A DNA stretch of 64,000 nucleotides from Polycyclovorans algicola TG408 (lineage in GTDB: Bacteria; Pseudomonadota; Gammaproteobacteria; Nevskiales; Nevskiaceae). The DNA is taken from contig NZ_JOMH01000001.1 of NCBI RefSeq assembly GCF_000711245.1, positions 310,001-374,000 of the forward strand, in the 5' to 3' direction. Under the pieces are notes generated by a model. The model made no database searches. It was not told the origin of the DNA and was given only the letters and a program-made list of their open reading frames with translations. Position 1 is the stretch's first letter. Every line of letters begins with the position of its first letter. A program made the translations under genes and the position numbers. Of the stretch, positions 51,537-61,109 are shown piece by piece.

Positions 51537-51744
51537 AAAACAGGATGGCGATGGCGCGCACCTGAATATCCAACTCGGAAAACTCCAAAGTCACGCCGAT
51601 CAGCATCAGCCCGGCGCCAAACGCCCCGGCCTTGGTGGTGGCGTGCATGCGGGTCATCAGGTCCGGCATGCGCACCGAGCCTACGGCGGCGAGCAGCATG
51701 AACACCGAACCCAGAATCATGATGATGTGACCGACGACAATCAT
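51343..51744 (-). CDS. mrpG: Mrp Na+/H+ antiporter subunit G
   Basis: A 133-residue membrane protein with three helices and the MrpG pattern GSVFMLLAAVGSVRMPDLMTRMHATTKA. The C-terminal 40 residues are polar and beyond the usual domain, and their codons overlap the M14 gene on the other strand. It is the last gene of the A-G operon and overlaps subunit F by four bases. Confidence 0.93.
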   Translation of the reverse strand: MIVVGHIIMILGSVFMLLAAVGSVRMPDLMTRMHATTKAGAFGAGLMLIGVTLEFSELDIQVRAIAILFFILLTTPVAAHAVGHAGYLTGAKLWEGTLKDDLQGQLRPQGRSEDATADAMPNTPASEDSRSAR

Positions 51745-52043
51745 GGGCGCGTCTCCGAGCGGTCTTGCTGGCCTTGGCCCAAGGTGGCACGTCGCACCAG
51801 GTAGCGTGAGACGCCAATGGCAGCCAGAAAGCCGGTCAGCGCCAGCACCAGCGCCACGTCCAGCGCCTGCGGCACCTTGAAAAACACCGCATAGCTGGCC
51901 AGAACGCCGATCAGGATGCTGGCGATCACCTCCAGCGCCACCACCCGATCAGCCACGGTCGGCCCCCGCACCAGACGGACACAGGCCAATGCCAGGGCCA
52001 GTCCCAGACAGGTAAAGATGGTGGTGGCGACCAGCGGTGTCAT
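51741..52043 (-). CDS. mrpF: Mrp Na+/H+ antiporter subunit F
   Basis: A 100-residue protein with three transmembrane helices and the segment RLVRGPTVADRVVALEVI typical of MrpF. It overlaps E and G by four bases on each side. Confidence 0.93.
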   Translation of the reverse strand: MTPLVATTIFTCLGLALALACVRLVRGPTVADRVVALEVIASILIGVLASYAVFFKVPQALDVALVLALTGFLAAIGVSRYLVRRATLGQGQQDRSETRP

Positions 52044-52522
52044 CGCATCAACTCCAGCAACCGGGTTTCCAGTGTTTTCAGTTGCGCCAGGGTTTCGGCT
52101 TCATCATCGAGGTACATCACGTGCACGAACAACGCGCTCCCGTCCTCGTCAACGTCCAGCGACAGGGTCCCGGGCGTCAACGAGATCAGGTTGGCCAAAA
52201 AGGTGATCTCACCCGGCGTGTTGGCCTCCAGTGGCATGCGAATAATCGCGGGGCGCATCAGGTGGGTGGGCGTCACCACGTCGTAAGCGACCCTGAGATT
52301 GGACATCAGCATGTCCTTGAGAAATCGCAGCAGAAACACGAACGCCAGCGGTACCCGGCGGGCATACGCGCGAAAGCGCGGATCAAACGCATCCGAGGCC
52401 AGCGCGAAGGCCAGAACGCCGAAGCCCATGACGAAACCGAGCGTCAGGTTGGGCAGGCTCACATCCCCGGTGATCAGCACCCAGACCAACATCAGGCTCA
52501 GGTTGTAGACATAAGGGGTCAT
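52040..52522 (-). CDS. mrpE: Mrp Na+/H+ antiporter subunit E
   Basis: A 160-residue protein with N-terminal helices and a cytoplasmic domain. LVWVLITGDVSLPNLTLGFVMG and the later ISLTPGTLSLDVDEDGSALFVH are family hallmarks of MrpE. The start overlaps subunit D by four bases. Confidence 0.93.
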   Translation of the reverse strand: MTPYVYNLSLMLVWVLITGDVSLPNLTLGFVMGFGVLAFALASDAFDPRFRAYARRVPLAFVFLLRFLKDMLMSNLRVAYDVVTPTHLMRPAIIRMPLEANTPGEITFLANLISLTPGTLSLDVDEDGSALFVHVMYLDDEAETLAQLKTLETRLLELMR

Positions 52523-54012
52523 GGCTGCTCCGGTGACAACACCGCCTCGATGTAAGCGCTGGGGTCCATCAGCTGCGCACTGGCCCGCTCAGCCAGTGCC
52601 CACAAGGGTTCGACTGTCAGGCCAATCCACAGGGTGCCGGCCGCCAGACCCAGCATCACGATCCAAAGCATGACGGGCAGGCGGGCGGTGCTCAGCGGGC
52701 GATCTTCGGGGGCGGCTTTCCAGAACACGTCGCCCCAGATACGCATGACCACCAGCAGGGTCAGCACACTGCTGATCAACACTGCGGCCACCAACCACCA
52801 GGCCTCTGCGCCCGCACCGGCCTTGAGCACCAGCAATTTGCCCCAGAAGCCCGACAGTGGCGGAATACCGCTCAGGGACAGCGCCGGGACCAGAAACAGC
52901 AGGGACAGGGCGGGACGCGCCGCCCACAGCCCGCCCAGATGCTCGCGCCGATAACTGCCGCTCAAGCGGTAAATGGCGCCGGACAGGAAGAACAGATTCG
53001 ACTTCATCACGATGTGATGCGCGAAATAAAACACCCCCGCCGCCAGCGCCAACGGCGTGAACAGGGCCAGCCCCATCAACATGTAGCCGATCTGACTCAC
53101 GTGCAGGAATGCGAAGGTACGACGGATGTCCTGCTGCGCCATGGCGCCGAGCGCGCCAATGACCATGGTTAGCCCTGCGGTCAGCGCCAGCCAGCCGTGG
53201 GTCCAGGCCACGTCCTGGGTAAAGACCAGCGTGAAAGTGCGGTACAGCGAATACACCCCGACCTTGGTCAGCAAGCCCGCGAACAGCGCCGAAACCGCCA
53301 CCGGTGCGGTGTGGTAACTCGCCGGCAGCCAGAAAAACAGTGGGAACGCCGCCGCCTTGATCGAGAACGCGATCATGAACAGCATGGCCACCAGGGTCAC
53401 CGGCGCATCCTTGCTCAAGGCTGGCAGCTTGACCGCTAGATCAGCCATGTTCAGCGTGCCGGCCAGCCCGTAAAGCAGGCCCAGCGCGGTCAGAAACATC
53501 GCCGATGAGAACAGGTTGAGCACCACGTACTTCAGCGCGCCGGCCATCTGCGCGCGTTCCTGCCCCATCGCCAGCAAGGCAAAACTGGCCAGCAGCAAGA
53601 TCTCGAACCAGACGTACAGATTGAACAGGTCGGTGGTCAGAAACACCCCCGACACCCCGGCCAGCAGCAGGTGCATCAGCGGGTAATAGCCGCTGCGCTC
53701 CATGCGCACCGCGATGGTCGGCAGCGAATACAGCGCCGTCGCAAAGCCGGTGATGCCGGTCATCAACACCATCAGTGCCGAGAGCAGGTCGGCGGCCAGC
53801 GTGATGCCGTAGGGCGCGGGCCAGCCGCCGACGGGTAGCACCTGGATGCCGTCGCTCCAGACCGCCATCAGCAAATAAATCGCCGCGAGCAACTGTCCCC
53901 CGGTGCCGACCAACGCAATCCAGCGCTGGGCGCTGCGCGAGGACCACGCCATCAACGAGACCGCACCCGCGGTCATCGGAATCAGGAACGGCAGCGCCAC
54001 CAGCAGACTCAT
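52519..54012 (-). CDS. mrpD: Mrp Na+/H+ antiporter subunit D (NuoL/M/N-like)
   Basis: A 497-residue protein with about 14 helices, homologous to complex I antiporter-like subunits. Conserved charged positions are seen in LYVWFEILLLASFALL (helix 5 glutamate) and IAFSIKAAAFPLFFWLP (helix 7 lysine). Subunits A and D form the proton/sodium translocating pair of the Mrp complex. Confidence 0.95.
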   Translation of the reverse strand: MSLLVALPFLIPMTAGAVSLMAWSSRSAQRWIALVGTGGQLLAAIYLLMAVWSDGIQVLPVGGWPAPYGITLAADLLSALMVLMTGITGFATALYSLPTIAVRMERSGYYPLMHLLLAGVSGVFLTTDLFNLYVWFEILLLASFALLAMGQERAQMAGALKYVVLNLFSSAMFLTALGLLYGLAGTLNMADLAVKLPALSKDAPVTLVAMLFMIAFSIKAAAFPLFFWLPASYHTAPVAVSALFAGLLTKVGVYSLYRTFTLVFTQDVAWTHGWLALTAGLTMVIGALGAMAQQDIRRTFAFLHVSQIGYMLMGLALFTPLALAAGVFYFAHHIVMKSNLFFLSGAIYRLSGSYRREHLGGLWAARPALSLLFLVPALSLSGIPPLSGFWGKLLVLKAGAGAEAWWLVAAVLISSVLTLLVVMRIWGDVFWKAAPEDRPLSTARLPVMLWIVMLGLAAGTLWIGLTVEPLWALAERASAQLMDPSAYIEAVLSPEQP

Positions 54013-54362
54013 TGCTCGGCGTCCTTGAGCTCGTCGAAATCATCGACGCCCAGCACTTCGTGCGCACGACGAATCAGCACCACCGCAAACGCCAGCACAC
54101 CAAAACCGATGACAATGGCGGTGAGGATGAATGCCTGCGCCAGCGGATCGGCGACCAGTCCGTCGGGCACCTTGGCGCCTTCCGGCACCAGTGCCGGCCG
54201 CCCAACATTCAGGTCAGCGGCGACAAAAATCAGCAGGTTGGCCGCGTTCGACAGCAGCACCAGGCCGAACAGCGTCTTGGTCAGCGAGCGCCGCAACATC
54301 ATGTAAAACGCGCAGCTGTAAAGCCCACCGATCAACAGCACCATCCACGGGTCGGCAGACAT
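54009..54362 (-). CDS. mrpC: Mrp Na+/H+ antiporter subunit C (NuoK-like)
   Basis: A 117-residue, three-helix protein related to NuoK. GLVLLSNAANLLIFVA and DPLAQAFILTAIVIGFG carry the expected residues, including the proline-rich DPLxQALxLTAIVI signature. The ATG at 54362 overlaps the stop of B; a GTG one codon upstream is possible. Confidence 0.94.
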   Translation of the reverse strand: MSADPWMVLLIGGLYSCAFYMMLRRSLTKTLFGLVLLSNAANLLIFVAADLNVGRPALVPEGAKVPDGLVADPLAQAFILTAIVIGFGVLAFAVVLIRRAHEVLGVDDFDELKDAEQ

Positions 54363-54802
54363 CACTCCTCCTCGGCTTCGGCCAGGGTCAGCACGAAGGT
54401 CAACACCGCGCCGACGACCACCAGATAAACACCCAGATCAAACAGCAGCGGCGTGCCCAGGTGCAGTTCACCAAACACCGGCACGGTGATGTCGACCCAG
54501 CGACCGATGAACAACGGCCCGCCCGTCAGCGGCCCGATGAACCCGGAAAACAATGCCACCAGCAGCCCCGCACCCATCAGGCTACGCGGGTCGATCCGCA
54601 GCACGTTGCGCGCCGACCGCATGTCGGTGGCAAACAGGTGAAGCGCAATCGCCGAGGCGGCCACCAGCCCCCCGATGAAGCCGCCGCCGGGCTCGTGGTG
54701 ACCGCGCAGCAGCAAGAAGATCGACAGCAGCAGCAGCAGCGGCAGCAACAGTTGCGACGCCGCCTTGAGGATGATCGAGGTTGAGCCCGGCTCGCGACTC
54801 AT
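54362..54802 (-). CDS. mrpB: Mrp Na+/H+ antiporter subunit B
   Basis: A 146-residue protein with four helices. [18 protein letters not shown] is the MrpB/MnhB signature. It follows subunit A with a four-base overlap. Confidence 0.94.
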   Translation of the reverse strand: MSREPGSTSIILKAASQLLLPLLLLLSIFLLLRGHHEPGGGFIGGLVAASAIALHLFATDMRSARNVLRIDPRSLMGAGLLVALFSGFIGPLTGGPLFIGRWVDITVPVFGELHLGTPLLFDLGVYLVVVGAVLTFVLTLAEAEEE

Positions 54803-57081
54803 GATGGGTCTCCCCCCGGCTCGGGTTTGGACTTGAGCAGCGCGTAAACGCCGACGGCGGCCAGCGCCAGAACGAAGATTTCACCCAGGGTGTCGAGCGC
54901 GCGGAAGTCAACCAGAATCACGTTGACGATGTTGCGCCCGTGGCCGCCGGGCACCGACTCGGCAATCAACCACTCGGAGATCGCCGGTGGCGTCGGCGAC
55001 ACCATCACCTGCCACAGAACCAGCGACAGCACGCCGCCACCCACCGTCGCCAGCACCAGATCGGCATAGCGCTGCGGCGGCTTCGACAGCTGTCGCATGC
55101 GCGGCAGGCGGAACAGGATCAACACCAAGAGGATGGTGGTCAGCGTCTCGATCATCACCTGGGTGATGGCCAGGTCAGGCGCCGAAAACCACATGTACAG
55201 CAGCGCAATCCCGAAACCCACTGCGCCCAGAATCAGCGCCTCGCTCAACGCATCCGTGACGCGAATCGCAATGATCGCCATCACCAGAATGCCCACCGCC
55301 AATGCAATGGGTACCGACAACGTTATCGTCGCCATCGGCCAGGCCAGCTCGGCCTGACTGCGCAAGAACAGGGTCGACATCAGCAGCACAATGGTGCTCA
55401 GCAGGGTCACCGCCACGTAGCGGCGAAGCAACCCGGACTGCAACCGCGCGGTGATCTCGGTCGCCAATCGCTGCACCCACGTCAGCAGGGCGTCGTAGCC
55501 CTGCTCCGGCCCGACGCGGTCCAGCGCCTCGGCGCCCGCGGCGAGGCGGCGGGTTCTGGGCCACAGCCACCACACCACCGCCGCGATGGCCAGCGAGCTA
55601 AGCGAGGCCAGAAATGCCTGATTCACGCCGTGCCAAAGCGCCAGTGGCGTCGGGTCGCTGGCACCGACGGCGCGCGCTGCGTCCAGCAGAACGCCGTCTG
55701 CCAGCCCCGGCACCAGCCCGAACGTCAACCCCAGACTGGCCAACACCACCGGCCCCGCCAGCAGCCATGCGCCGGCCTCGTGGATCTTTCCCGAGTCCTT
55801 GGGGGCACGTGATGGGCCCATGAACGGACGAAGCGCAAAGGTGATCAGCATGCCGCCGACCACGCCGGCCGCGACAATCGCGGCGCCCGTCACCCAGGCG
55901 CTATGGTCGAGGGCGGACGCCAGCAACAGTTCTTTGGCAATGAAGCCGAACCACGGCATCAGCCCGGCCGCCGAGGCTGCCGCCAGCAACGCCGAGCCCC
56001 AGGTCCACGGCAGCAGGCGCCGCATGCCGGCCACGGCTGACAGGGCTTTGGCGCCGGTTTCGTGGGTGATGATGCCGGCCAGCATGAACAGCGCGCCCTT
56101 GTAAAGCGCGTGCGCCAACAGGAAGGTCACCGCCGCCTGCGCCTCGCCCATGCCGATCAGCAGGGTCAGCGTGCCCAGTGCCATCACCGTGGTGTAGGCC
56201 AGCACCTTTTTAAGTTCGTCGGAGCGAAAGGCCATCAACGCGGCGAACACCGCCGTGAAGGCTCCCAGCGGCACCAACCACGCCCAGCCCGGATGCGCGC
56301 CCAAGGTCGGATGCAGCCGCGCCAGCAGAAACACCCCGGCCTTGACCATGGTCGCCGAGTGCAGATAGGCCGACACCGGCGTTGGCGCCGCCATGGCGTT
56401 GGGCAACCAGAAGTGGAACGGAAACTGTGCCGACTTGGTCACGCAGCCCAGCACCACCATCAGCAGCGCCCAACCGGACCACGGATGACTGATCAGCGTC
56501 TCGCTGAGCCCTGGCCACTCCGACAGGCGATAGGTGCCGGCGATGCCACCAAAAATGATCAGCCCAACCAGCAGACACAAACCGCCGGCCACGGTCACCA
56601 CCAAGCCCTGCAGTGCGGCCTTGCGGGCTTTTTCCTGCGTGTGATCGAAGCCGATCAGCAGGTAGCTGGTGAGGCTGGTCAGTTCCCAAAAGATGAACAG
56701 CAGAATCACGTCGTCGGCCAGCACCAGACCCAGCATCGCCGTCATGAACAGCAGCAGGGTGGCCATAAAACGCGGCTGGCGCGGGTCTCCTTCGAGATAG
56801 CGCGCGGCGTACGCGACGATCAACACCCCGATGCCCAGCACCAGTCCCGCCATGAGCAGCGACAGCCCGTCCAGGCGGAACGCCGCCGCAATGCCGAGAC
56901 CGGGAATCCAGTCATGCACCTCGAGACCCGTCGCATCGCCGCCAAGCGCGATGTTGATCAGCATGGCAAGGGCGACCCCCGGCACGGCCACCAAGGTGAA
57001 CACGCCGCGCCCTTGCGCCAGACCGCTGATCCATGGCGCGAGCACCGCGCCGAGCACGATCACCGCCAGCATCAGCAGCAT
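54799..57081 (-). CDS. mrpA: Mrp Na+/H+ antiporter subunit A (NuoL-like with C-terminal extension)
   Basis: A 760-residue protein with about 20 helices. The N-terminal two thirds are NuoL-like ([51 protein letters not shown]). The rest matches the MrpA extension (a DUF4040-type region around [21 protein letters not shown] and a final MrpB/E-like part with [15 protein letters not shown]). The complex exports Na+ in exchange for protons at the inner membrane. The ATG at 57081 has GAGGT 5 bases upstream; an ATG at 57105 lacks a ribosome site. Confidence 0.95.
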   Translation of the reverse strand: MLLMLAVIVLGAVLAPWISGLAQGRGVFTLVAVPGVALAMLINIALGGDATGLEVHDWIPGLGIAAAFRLDGLSLLMAGLVLGIGVLIVAYAARYLEGDPRQPRFMATLLLFMTAMLGLVLADDVILLFIFWELTSLTSYLLIGFDHTQEKARKAALQGLVVTVAGGLCLLVGLIIFGGIAGTYRLSEWPGLSETLISHPWSGWALLMVVLGCVTKSAQFPFHFWLPNAMAAPTPVSAYLHSATMVKAGVFLLARLHPTLGAHPGWAWLVPLGAFTAVFAALMAFRSDELKKVLAYTTVMALGTLTLLIGMGEAQAAVTFLLAHALYKGALFMLAGIITHETGAKALSAVAGMRRLLPWTWGSALLAAASAAGLMPWFGFIAKELLLASALDHSAWVTGAAIVAAGVVGGMLITFALRPFMGPSRAPKDSGKIHEAGAWLLAGPVVLASLGLTFGLVPGLADGVLLDAARAVGASDPTPLALWHGVNQAFLASLSSLAIAAVVWWLWPRTRRLAAGAEALDRVGPEQGYDALLTWVQRLATEITARLQSGLLRRYVAVTLLSTIVLLMSTLFLRSQAELAWPMATITLSVPIALAVGILVMAIIAIRVTDALSEALILGAVGFGIALLYMWFSAPDLAITQVMIETLTTILLVLILFRLPRMRQLSKPPQRYADLVLATVGGGVLSLVLWQVMVSPTPPAISEWLIAESVPGGHGRNIVNVILVDFRALDTLGEIFVLALAAVGVYALLKSKPEPGGDPS

Positions 57082-57130
57082 GCGGCACCTCGACGTAAGC
57101 GCCATTGCAGCGCCTGTGGACCAAACGCCC

Positions 57131-57805
57131 TCACAGCGTCGAGACCTGCCAACCGCGACCGTCAAAATGGTGGGCGAAATGGCCCGGTGTCGGCTGCCAC
57201 AGGCACGCCAGCATCCGCTTGGCGACCGCACTCGCACTGACCGCCCGATAGCGCGCGAGACGGCCGCGCAGCAGTGGCGCCATGAAGGGCGCCAAGGCCT
57301 GCCCCACCGCCTCAGCGGGACGCGATGACGGGCGAGAGGCCAGCAGCAGCGAGGGTCGCATCACATGCACCTGCTCAAATCCAAGGGCAAGAATACCGGC
57401 CTCCATCTCGGCCTTGCAGCGCAGGTAGAACGATGACGCCGAGGCTGCTGCACCCACCGAACTGACCACCACCGCTTTGCGGGCACCTTGCGCGCGTGCC
57501 TCGGTCGCGCGGGCGAGCACCGCCTCGACATCCACCGCGCGAAACGCCGCCTTCGAGCCCGCCTGCTTGAGTGTCGTGCCCAACGCGCTGACGAACGCGT
57601 CGACCGGCGCCTGCAACACGCCGTCGGCAAACGGCAGGGCATGCCAGTTGCCTTGTGCCGGCGTCACGTCGCGCCGCTGCCAGGCCCAGACCCTGACCTG
57701 ATCGGCCGCCGCGTGCAGGTGCTGCGCCAACGCCTGACCGACGGCCCCGGTGGCGCCCGCAAAGGCGATCCGAAGTGGCAAATCGGTGGGTTCAGGGTTG
57801 ACCAT
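57131..57805 (-). CDS. NAD(P)-binding Rossmann protein (atypical SDR, HTATIP2-like)
   Basis: A 224-residue protein. The nucleotide-binding loop is FAGATGAVGQALA, and the catalytic-type YxxxK appears as SFYLRCKAEME with an upstream SSVGA. This is the small NAD(P)H-binding/epimerase-like group related to HTATIP2/YtfG-type proteins. The substrate is unknown. It lies 49 bases upstream of mrpA in the same direction and may be part of that transcript. Confidence 0.85.
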   Translation of the reverse strand: MVNPEPTDLPLRIAFAGATGAVGQALAQHLHAAADQVRVWAWQRRDVTPAQGNWHALPFADGVLQAPVDAFVSALGTTLKQAGSKAAFRAVDVEAVLARATEARAQGARKAVVVSSVGAAASASSFYLRCKAEMEAGILALGFEQVHVMRPSLLLASRPSSRPAEAVGQALAPFMAPLLRGRLARYRAVSASAVAKRMLACLWQPTPGHFAHHFDGRGWQVSTL

Positions 57806-57921
57806 ATGGCTCGAGTGTACCTGCGCGCCTCGAATTGTTGCGGCCCGCAACGCGGCCTTGAGCGTCTACCATTTGCAGACCGCATCACCCTTGTTGCGGC
57901 ACCGTCGCCACCGGATCCGGC
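57806..57921. promoter_or_regulatory. Divergent region with repeated GTTGCGG half-sites
   Basis: GTTGCGG at 57837-57843 faces its inverted copy CCGCAAC at 57845-57851 (one base between), and a third copy in direct orientation is at 57893-57899. This is the only spacer between the NAD(P)-binding gene (and mrp operon) and the HIT gene, so an operator controlling one or both directions is plausible. Confidence 0.45.
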
Positions 57922-58341
57922 ATGCCCACGTTCTCGATTGACCCACGACTCGCCGCCGACACCCTGCCGCTGCTGGAGGCCGCGCTGTGCAGCATTCGCC
58001 TGATGAACGATGCGCGTTACCCATGGCTGATACTGGTCCCGCGCCGCGCAAACCTTCGCGAGCTATTCGAGCTGAACGACTCCGACCTCGCCCGCTTCTG
58101 GTTCGAGTCGGCCACGGTGTCACGCATCTTGATGGCGCACGCACAGGGCGAAAAGCTCAACGTCGCGGCCTTGGGCAATGTCGTGCCGCAGTTGCACGTA
58201 CACCACGTGGTGCGCTTTGCCAGCGACGCTGCCTGGCCGGCGCCGGTCTGGGGCCGGCACCCGTCGCTGCCCTATGCGCCGGAGGCGGCGCGACAGCGCA
58301 TCGACGCCTTGCGCCATGACCTGCAGGTACTGCGCGCCTGA
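57922..58341 (+). CDS. HIT-family protein
   Basis: A 139-residue histidine-triad protein. The nucleotide-binding triad is QLHVHHVVR, i.e. HxHxH followed by valines, and PWLILVPRRANLRELFEL is typical of the bacterial HIT group. These proteins hydrolyse or transfer nucleoside phosphoramidates or dinucleotides. It converges with oppD with 7 bases between stops. Confidence 0.9.
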   Translation: MPTFSIDPRLAADTLPLLEAALCSIRLMNDARYPWLILVPRRANLRELFELNDSDLARFWFESATVSRILMAHAQGEKLNVAALGNVVPQLHVHHVVRFASDAAWPAPVWGRHPSLPYAPEAARQRIDALRHDLQVLRA

Positions 58342-58348
58342 ACCCCGG

Positions 58349-59311
58349 TCAGGTGTGCCCTCGCAAGTGACACGCCACGACCCGGTCAGCGACTTCTCGC
58401 AGCAACGCGGGTCGCTGCGAACAGTGCGCTTCGACCTCCGGACAGCGCGCCGCAAACGGACAGCCAGCGGGCAGGTCTGCGAGATTCGGCGGCTGGCCCG
58501 GCAAAGCAACCAGCGGCACGGTGCGGTCCCCTTCCCATTGCGGTCGCGCCGCCAACAGACCGCGGGTGTAGGGGTGGATCGGCTGGTCGATCACCGAGGC
58601 GGTGACGCCGAGTTCCATGCACTGACCCCCATAGAGCACCAGGGTGCGGTCACACACTTGCGACACCACGCCGAGGTCGTGGGTGATCAGCACGATGGCG
58701 ACGCCCATGTCGCGGCGCAGGTCGGCGAGCAGCGCGAGCAGGTTGGCCTGCACGGTGACGTCCAGCGCCGTGGTGGGTTCATCGGCCAGCAGCAGCGCCG
58801 GCTGGGTCAGTAGCGCGCTGGCCACCATCACCCGTTGGCGCTGACCTCCGGAGAGTTCGTGCGGATAGGCGCGCAGCTTTTGTGGCGCGTCGGACAACTG
58901 CACCGCATCGAGCATGCGCCGGCTTTCGGCGAGGGCTGCGCTGCGACGCAAGCCGCGATGGGTTTCCAGCACCTCGGCCATCTGCACGCCAATGCGCAAG
59001 TACGGGTTGAGCGAGGTCATCGGGTCCTGAAAAATCATGCCGATACGCCCGCCGCGCACCTTGCGCCGGTCCCGCTCACGCAGCGTCTGCAGATCGTGCC
59101 CGTCGAAGACGATGCGCCCGGTGGTGGTCGCGTTGTCGGCCAGCAGGCCCATGATGGCCATGGCCGTCTGCGACTTGCCCGAGCCGGACTCGCCGACAAT
59201 GCCCAGCGTCTCGCCGGTCGCGAGGTCAAAGCTCAGGTCGTTGACTGCCTGCACGTCGCCGTCGCGGGTGGCGAAGCGCACGCTGAGATTTTCGACGCTG
59301 AGCAGGGTCAT
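58349..59311 (-). CDS. oppD: Oligopeptide ABC transporter ATP-binding protein OppD
   Basis: A 320-residue ATPase: Walker [13 protein letters not shown]-loop [11 protein letters not shown], signature [10 protein letters not shown], Walker [14 protein letters not shown]-loop ITHDLGVV. The C-terminal oligopeptide/dipeptide extension with cysteines ([15 protein letters not shown]) can bind an Fe-S cluster in this group. The ATG at 59311 overlaps the oppC stop; a TTG one codon earlier is less likely. It is the last gene of the operon: no oppF follows. Confidence 0.95.
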   Translation of the reverse strand: MTLLSVENLSVRFATRDGDVQAVNDLSFDLATGETLGIVGESGSGKSQTAMAIMGLLADNATTTGRIVFDGHDLQTLRERDRRKVRGGRIGMIFQDPMTSLNPYLRIGVQMAEVLETHRGLRRSAALAESRRMLDAVQLSDAPQKLRAYPHELSGGQRQRVMVASALLTQPALLLADEPTTALDVTVQANLLALLADLRRDMGVAIVLITHDLGVVSQVCDRTLVLYGGQCMELGVTASVIDQPIHPYTRGLLAARPQWEGDRTVPLVALPGQPPNLADLPAGCPFAARCPEVEAHCSQRPALLREVADRVVACHLRGHT

Positions 59312-60192
59312 CAACGGTCCTTCGGGTCCAGCGCGTCGCGCAGCCCGTCGCCGATGAAGTTGAAGCAGAACAGCGTCGCCGCCAGAAAACCGGCGGGGAA
59401 GATCAGCGCCCAGGGACTGGATTCCATCTCGCGTGCGCCGTCATTGACCAATGCGCCCCAACTGGTTGCGGGCTCCTGCACGCCGAGACCCAGAAAGCTG
59501 AGGAACGACTCGACCAGAATCACCTGCGGGATGGTCAGCGTGACGTAAACCACCACCACACCGAGCAGGTTGGGCACGATGTGGCGGCGCACAATGGCCG
59601 CAGGGCGGGTGCCGGCCACCACTGCCGCCTCGACAAATTCGCGACGCTTGAGCGCCATCGCCTGACCGCGGACGATACGCGCCATGTCGAGCCAGTTGAT
59701 GGCGCCGATGGCGACGAAGATCAGCACCAGATGGCGGCCGAACAGCACCATTAGCAAGATCACCAGAAACATGAACGGCAGCGCGTAGAGGATGTCGACA
59801 ATGCGCATCATCACCGCGTCGACCTTGCCGCCGGCATAGCCGGCAATGGCGCCCCAGGTGACGCCGATCAGCAGTGACACCAAGGTGGCGACGATGCCCA
59901 CCATCAGCGAGATGCGGCCGCCGTGCAGGGTGCGCGCAAACAGGTCACGGCCAATGCTGTCGGTGCCGAACGGGCTTGGCCACGCCCAGCTCGGCGGCGC
60001 CGACCACGCGCCGTCGAAGTCGATAGTGTCGTAAGCGAACGGGCTCAGCCACGGGCCCACGATCACCAGTCCGGCGATCACAGTCAGCACGACGATGGCG
60101 AGCATGGCCGCGCGGTTGCGCAGCAGCCGGTAACCGGCGTCTTCCCAGAGTGAACGCCCGGCGGCGGCCTGCAACATGTCCTGCCGCGTCAT
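59311..60192 (-). CDS. oppC: Oligopeptide ABC transporter permease OppC
   Basis: A 293-residue permease with six helices and the typical N-terminal extension. The EAA loop is REFVEAAVVAGTRPAAIVRRHIVPN, which docks to the ATPase. It overlaps oppB by four bases. Confidence 0.95.
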   Translation of the reverse strand: MTRQDMLQAAAGRSLWEDAGYRLLRNRAAMLAIVVLTVIAGLVIVGPWLSPFAYDTIDFDGAWSAPPSWAWPSPFGTDSIGRDLFARTLHGGRISLMVGIVATLVSLLIGVTWGAIAGYAGGKVDAVMMRIVDILYALPFMFLVILLMVLFGRHLVLIFVAIGAINWLDMARIVRGQAMALKRREFVEAAVVAGTRPAAIVRRHIVPNLLGVVVVYVTLTIPQVILVESFLSFLGLGVQEPATSWGALVNDGAREMESSPWALIFPAGFLAATLFCFNFIGDGLRDALDPKDR

Positions 60193-61109
60193 GTGCGCAC
60201 CCGGGGGTCAAGCGCGCCGTAGAGCATGTCGACCAGAAAATTAAAGGCGATGATCAGGACGCCGTAGAAAAGCACCACGCCCATCACCAGCGTGTAATCG
60301 CGATTCAGCGCGCCCTGGACGAAATATCGACCCAGCCCCGGCAAGCCAAAAATCTGTTCGATGACCACCGAACCGGTGATGATCCCGGCCGCCGCCGGGC
60401 CCAGATACGACAGCACCGGCATCAGCGCCGGTTTCAGCGCGTGGCGAAGCACCACCGTGCGACCCGGCAGGCCTTTGGCGCGGGCGGTGCGGATGAAGTT
60501 CTGGTGCAGCACCTCGATCATCGAGCCGCGCGTCAGCCGGGCGATGTAGGCAATCTGCGGCAGCGCCAGCGCCACCACCGGCATCACCTGATTGCGCCAC
60601 GCCCCGTCATTCCAGCCCCCGGCCGGCAACCAGCCGAGCACCAGTGCAAACAGCAGCACCATCAGCGGTGCGATGACGAAGTTGGGCACCGAGATGCCGG
60701 TCATCGACAGGGTCATCACCGCATGATCGACCAGCCTGTTCTGCCGCAGCGCCGCCCAGGTGCCGGCCGCCACACCGACCAGCAGCGCCAGCACCATGGC
60801 ACTGAGACCCAGCTGTAACGACACCGGGAAGCTCTGCGCAATCAGCTCGTTGACGGTGAACTGGCTGTACTGGAACGATGGACCCAAGTCGCCGCGCACC
60901 GCATCGGCGAGGTAGCGCCACAGCTGTTCGTGCATGGGCAGGTCAAGCCGGTACTGCGCTTCAAGCTGGGCCTGCACTTCGGGCGGCAGGGTGCGCTCGG
61001 CATCGAAAGGCCCGCCGGGCGCCGCGCGCATCATGAAAAACGCCAGCACCACCAGCACCAGCAGGGTGGGAATCGCCGACAGCAGTCGTGAGAGCGCGAA
61101 GCGCAACAT
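60189..61109 (-). CDS. oppB: Oligopeptide ABC transporter permease OppB
   Basis: A 306-residue permease with six helices. LPTLLVLVVLAFFMMRAAPGGPF at the N-terminus and the EAA loop QNFIRTARAKGLPGRTVVLRHALK are typical of OppB/DppB. Its start overlaps the oppA stop (TGATG). Confidence 0.95.
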   Translation of the reverse strand: MLRFALSRLLSAIPTLLVLVVLAFFMMRAAPGGPFDAERTLPPEVQAQLEAQYRLDLPMHEQLWRYLADAVRGDLGPSFQYSQFTVNELIAQSFPVSLQLGLSAMVLALLVGVAAGTWAALRQNRLVDHAVMTLSMTGISVPNFVIAPLMVLLFALVLGWLPAGGWNDGAWRNQVMPVVALALPQIAYIARLTRGSMIEVLHQNFIRTARAKGLPGRTVVLRHALKPALMPVLSYLGPAAAGIITGSVVIEQIFGLPGLGRYFVQGALNRDYTLVMGVVLFYGVLIIAFNFLVDMLYGALDPRVRT

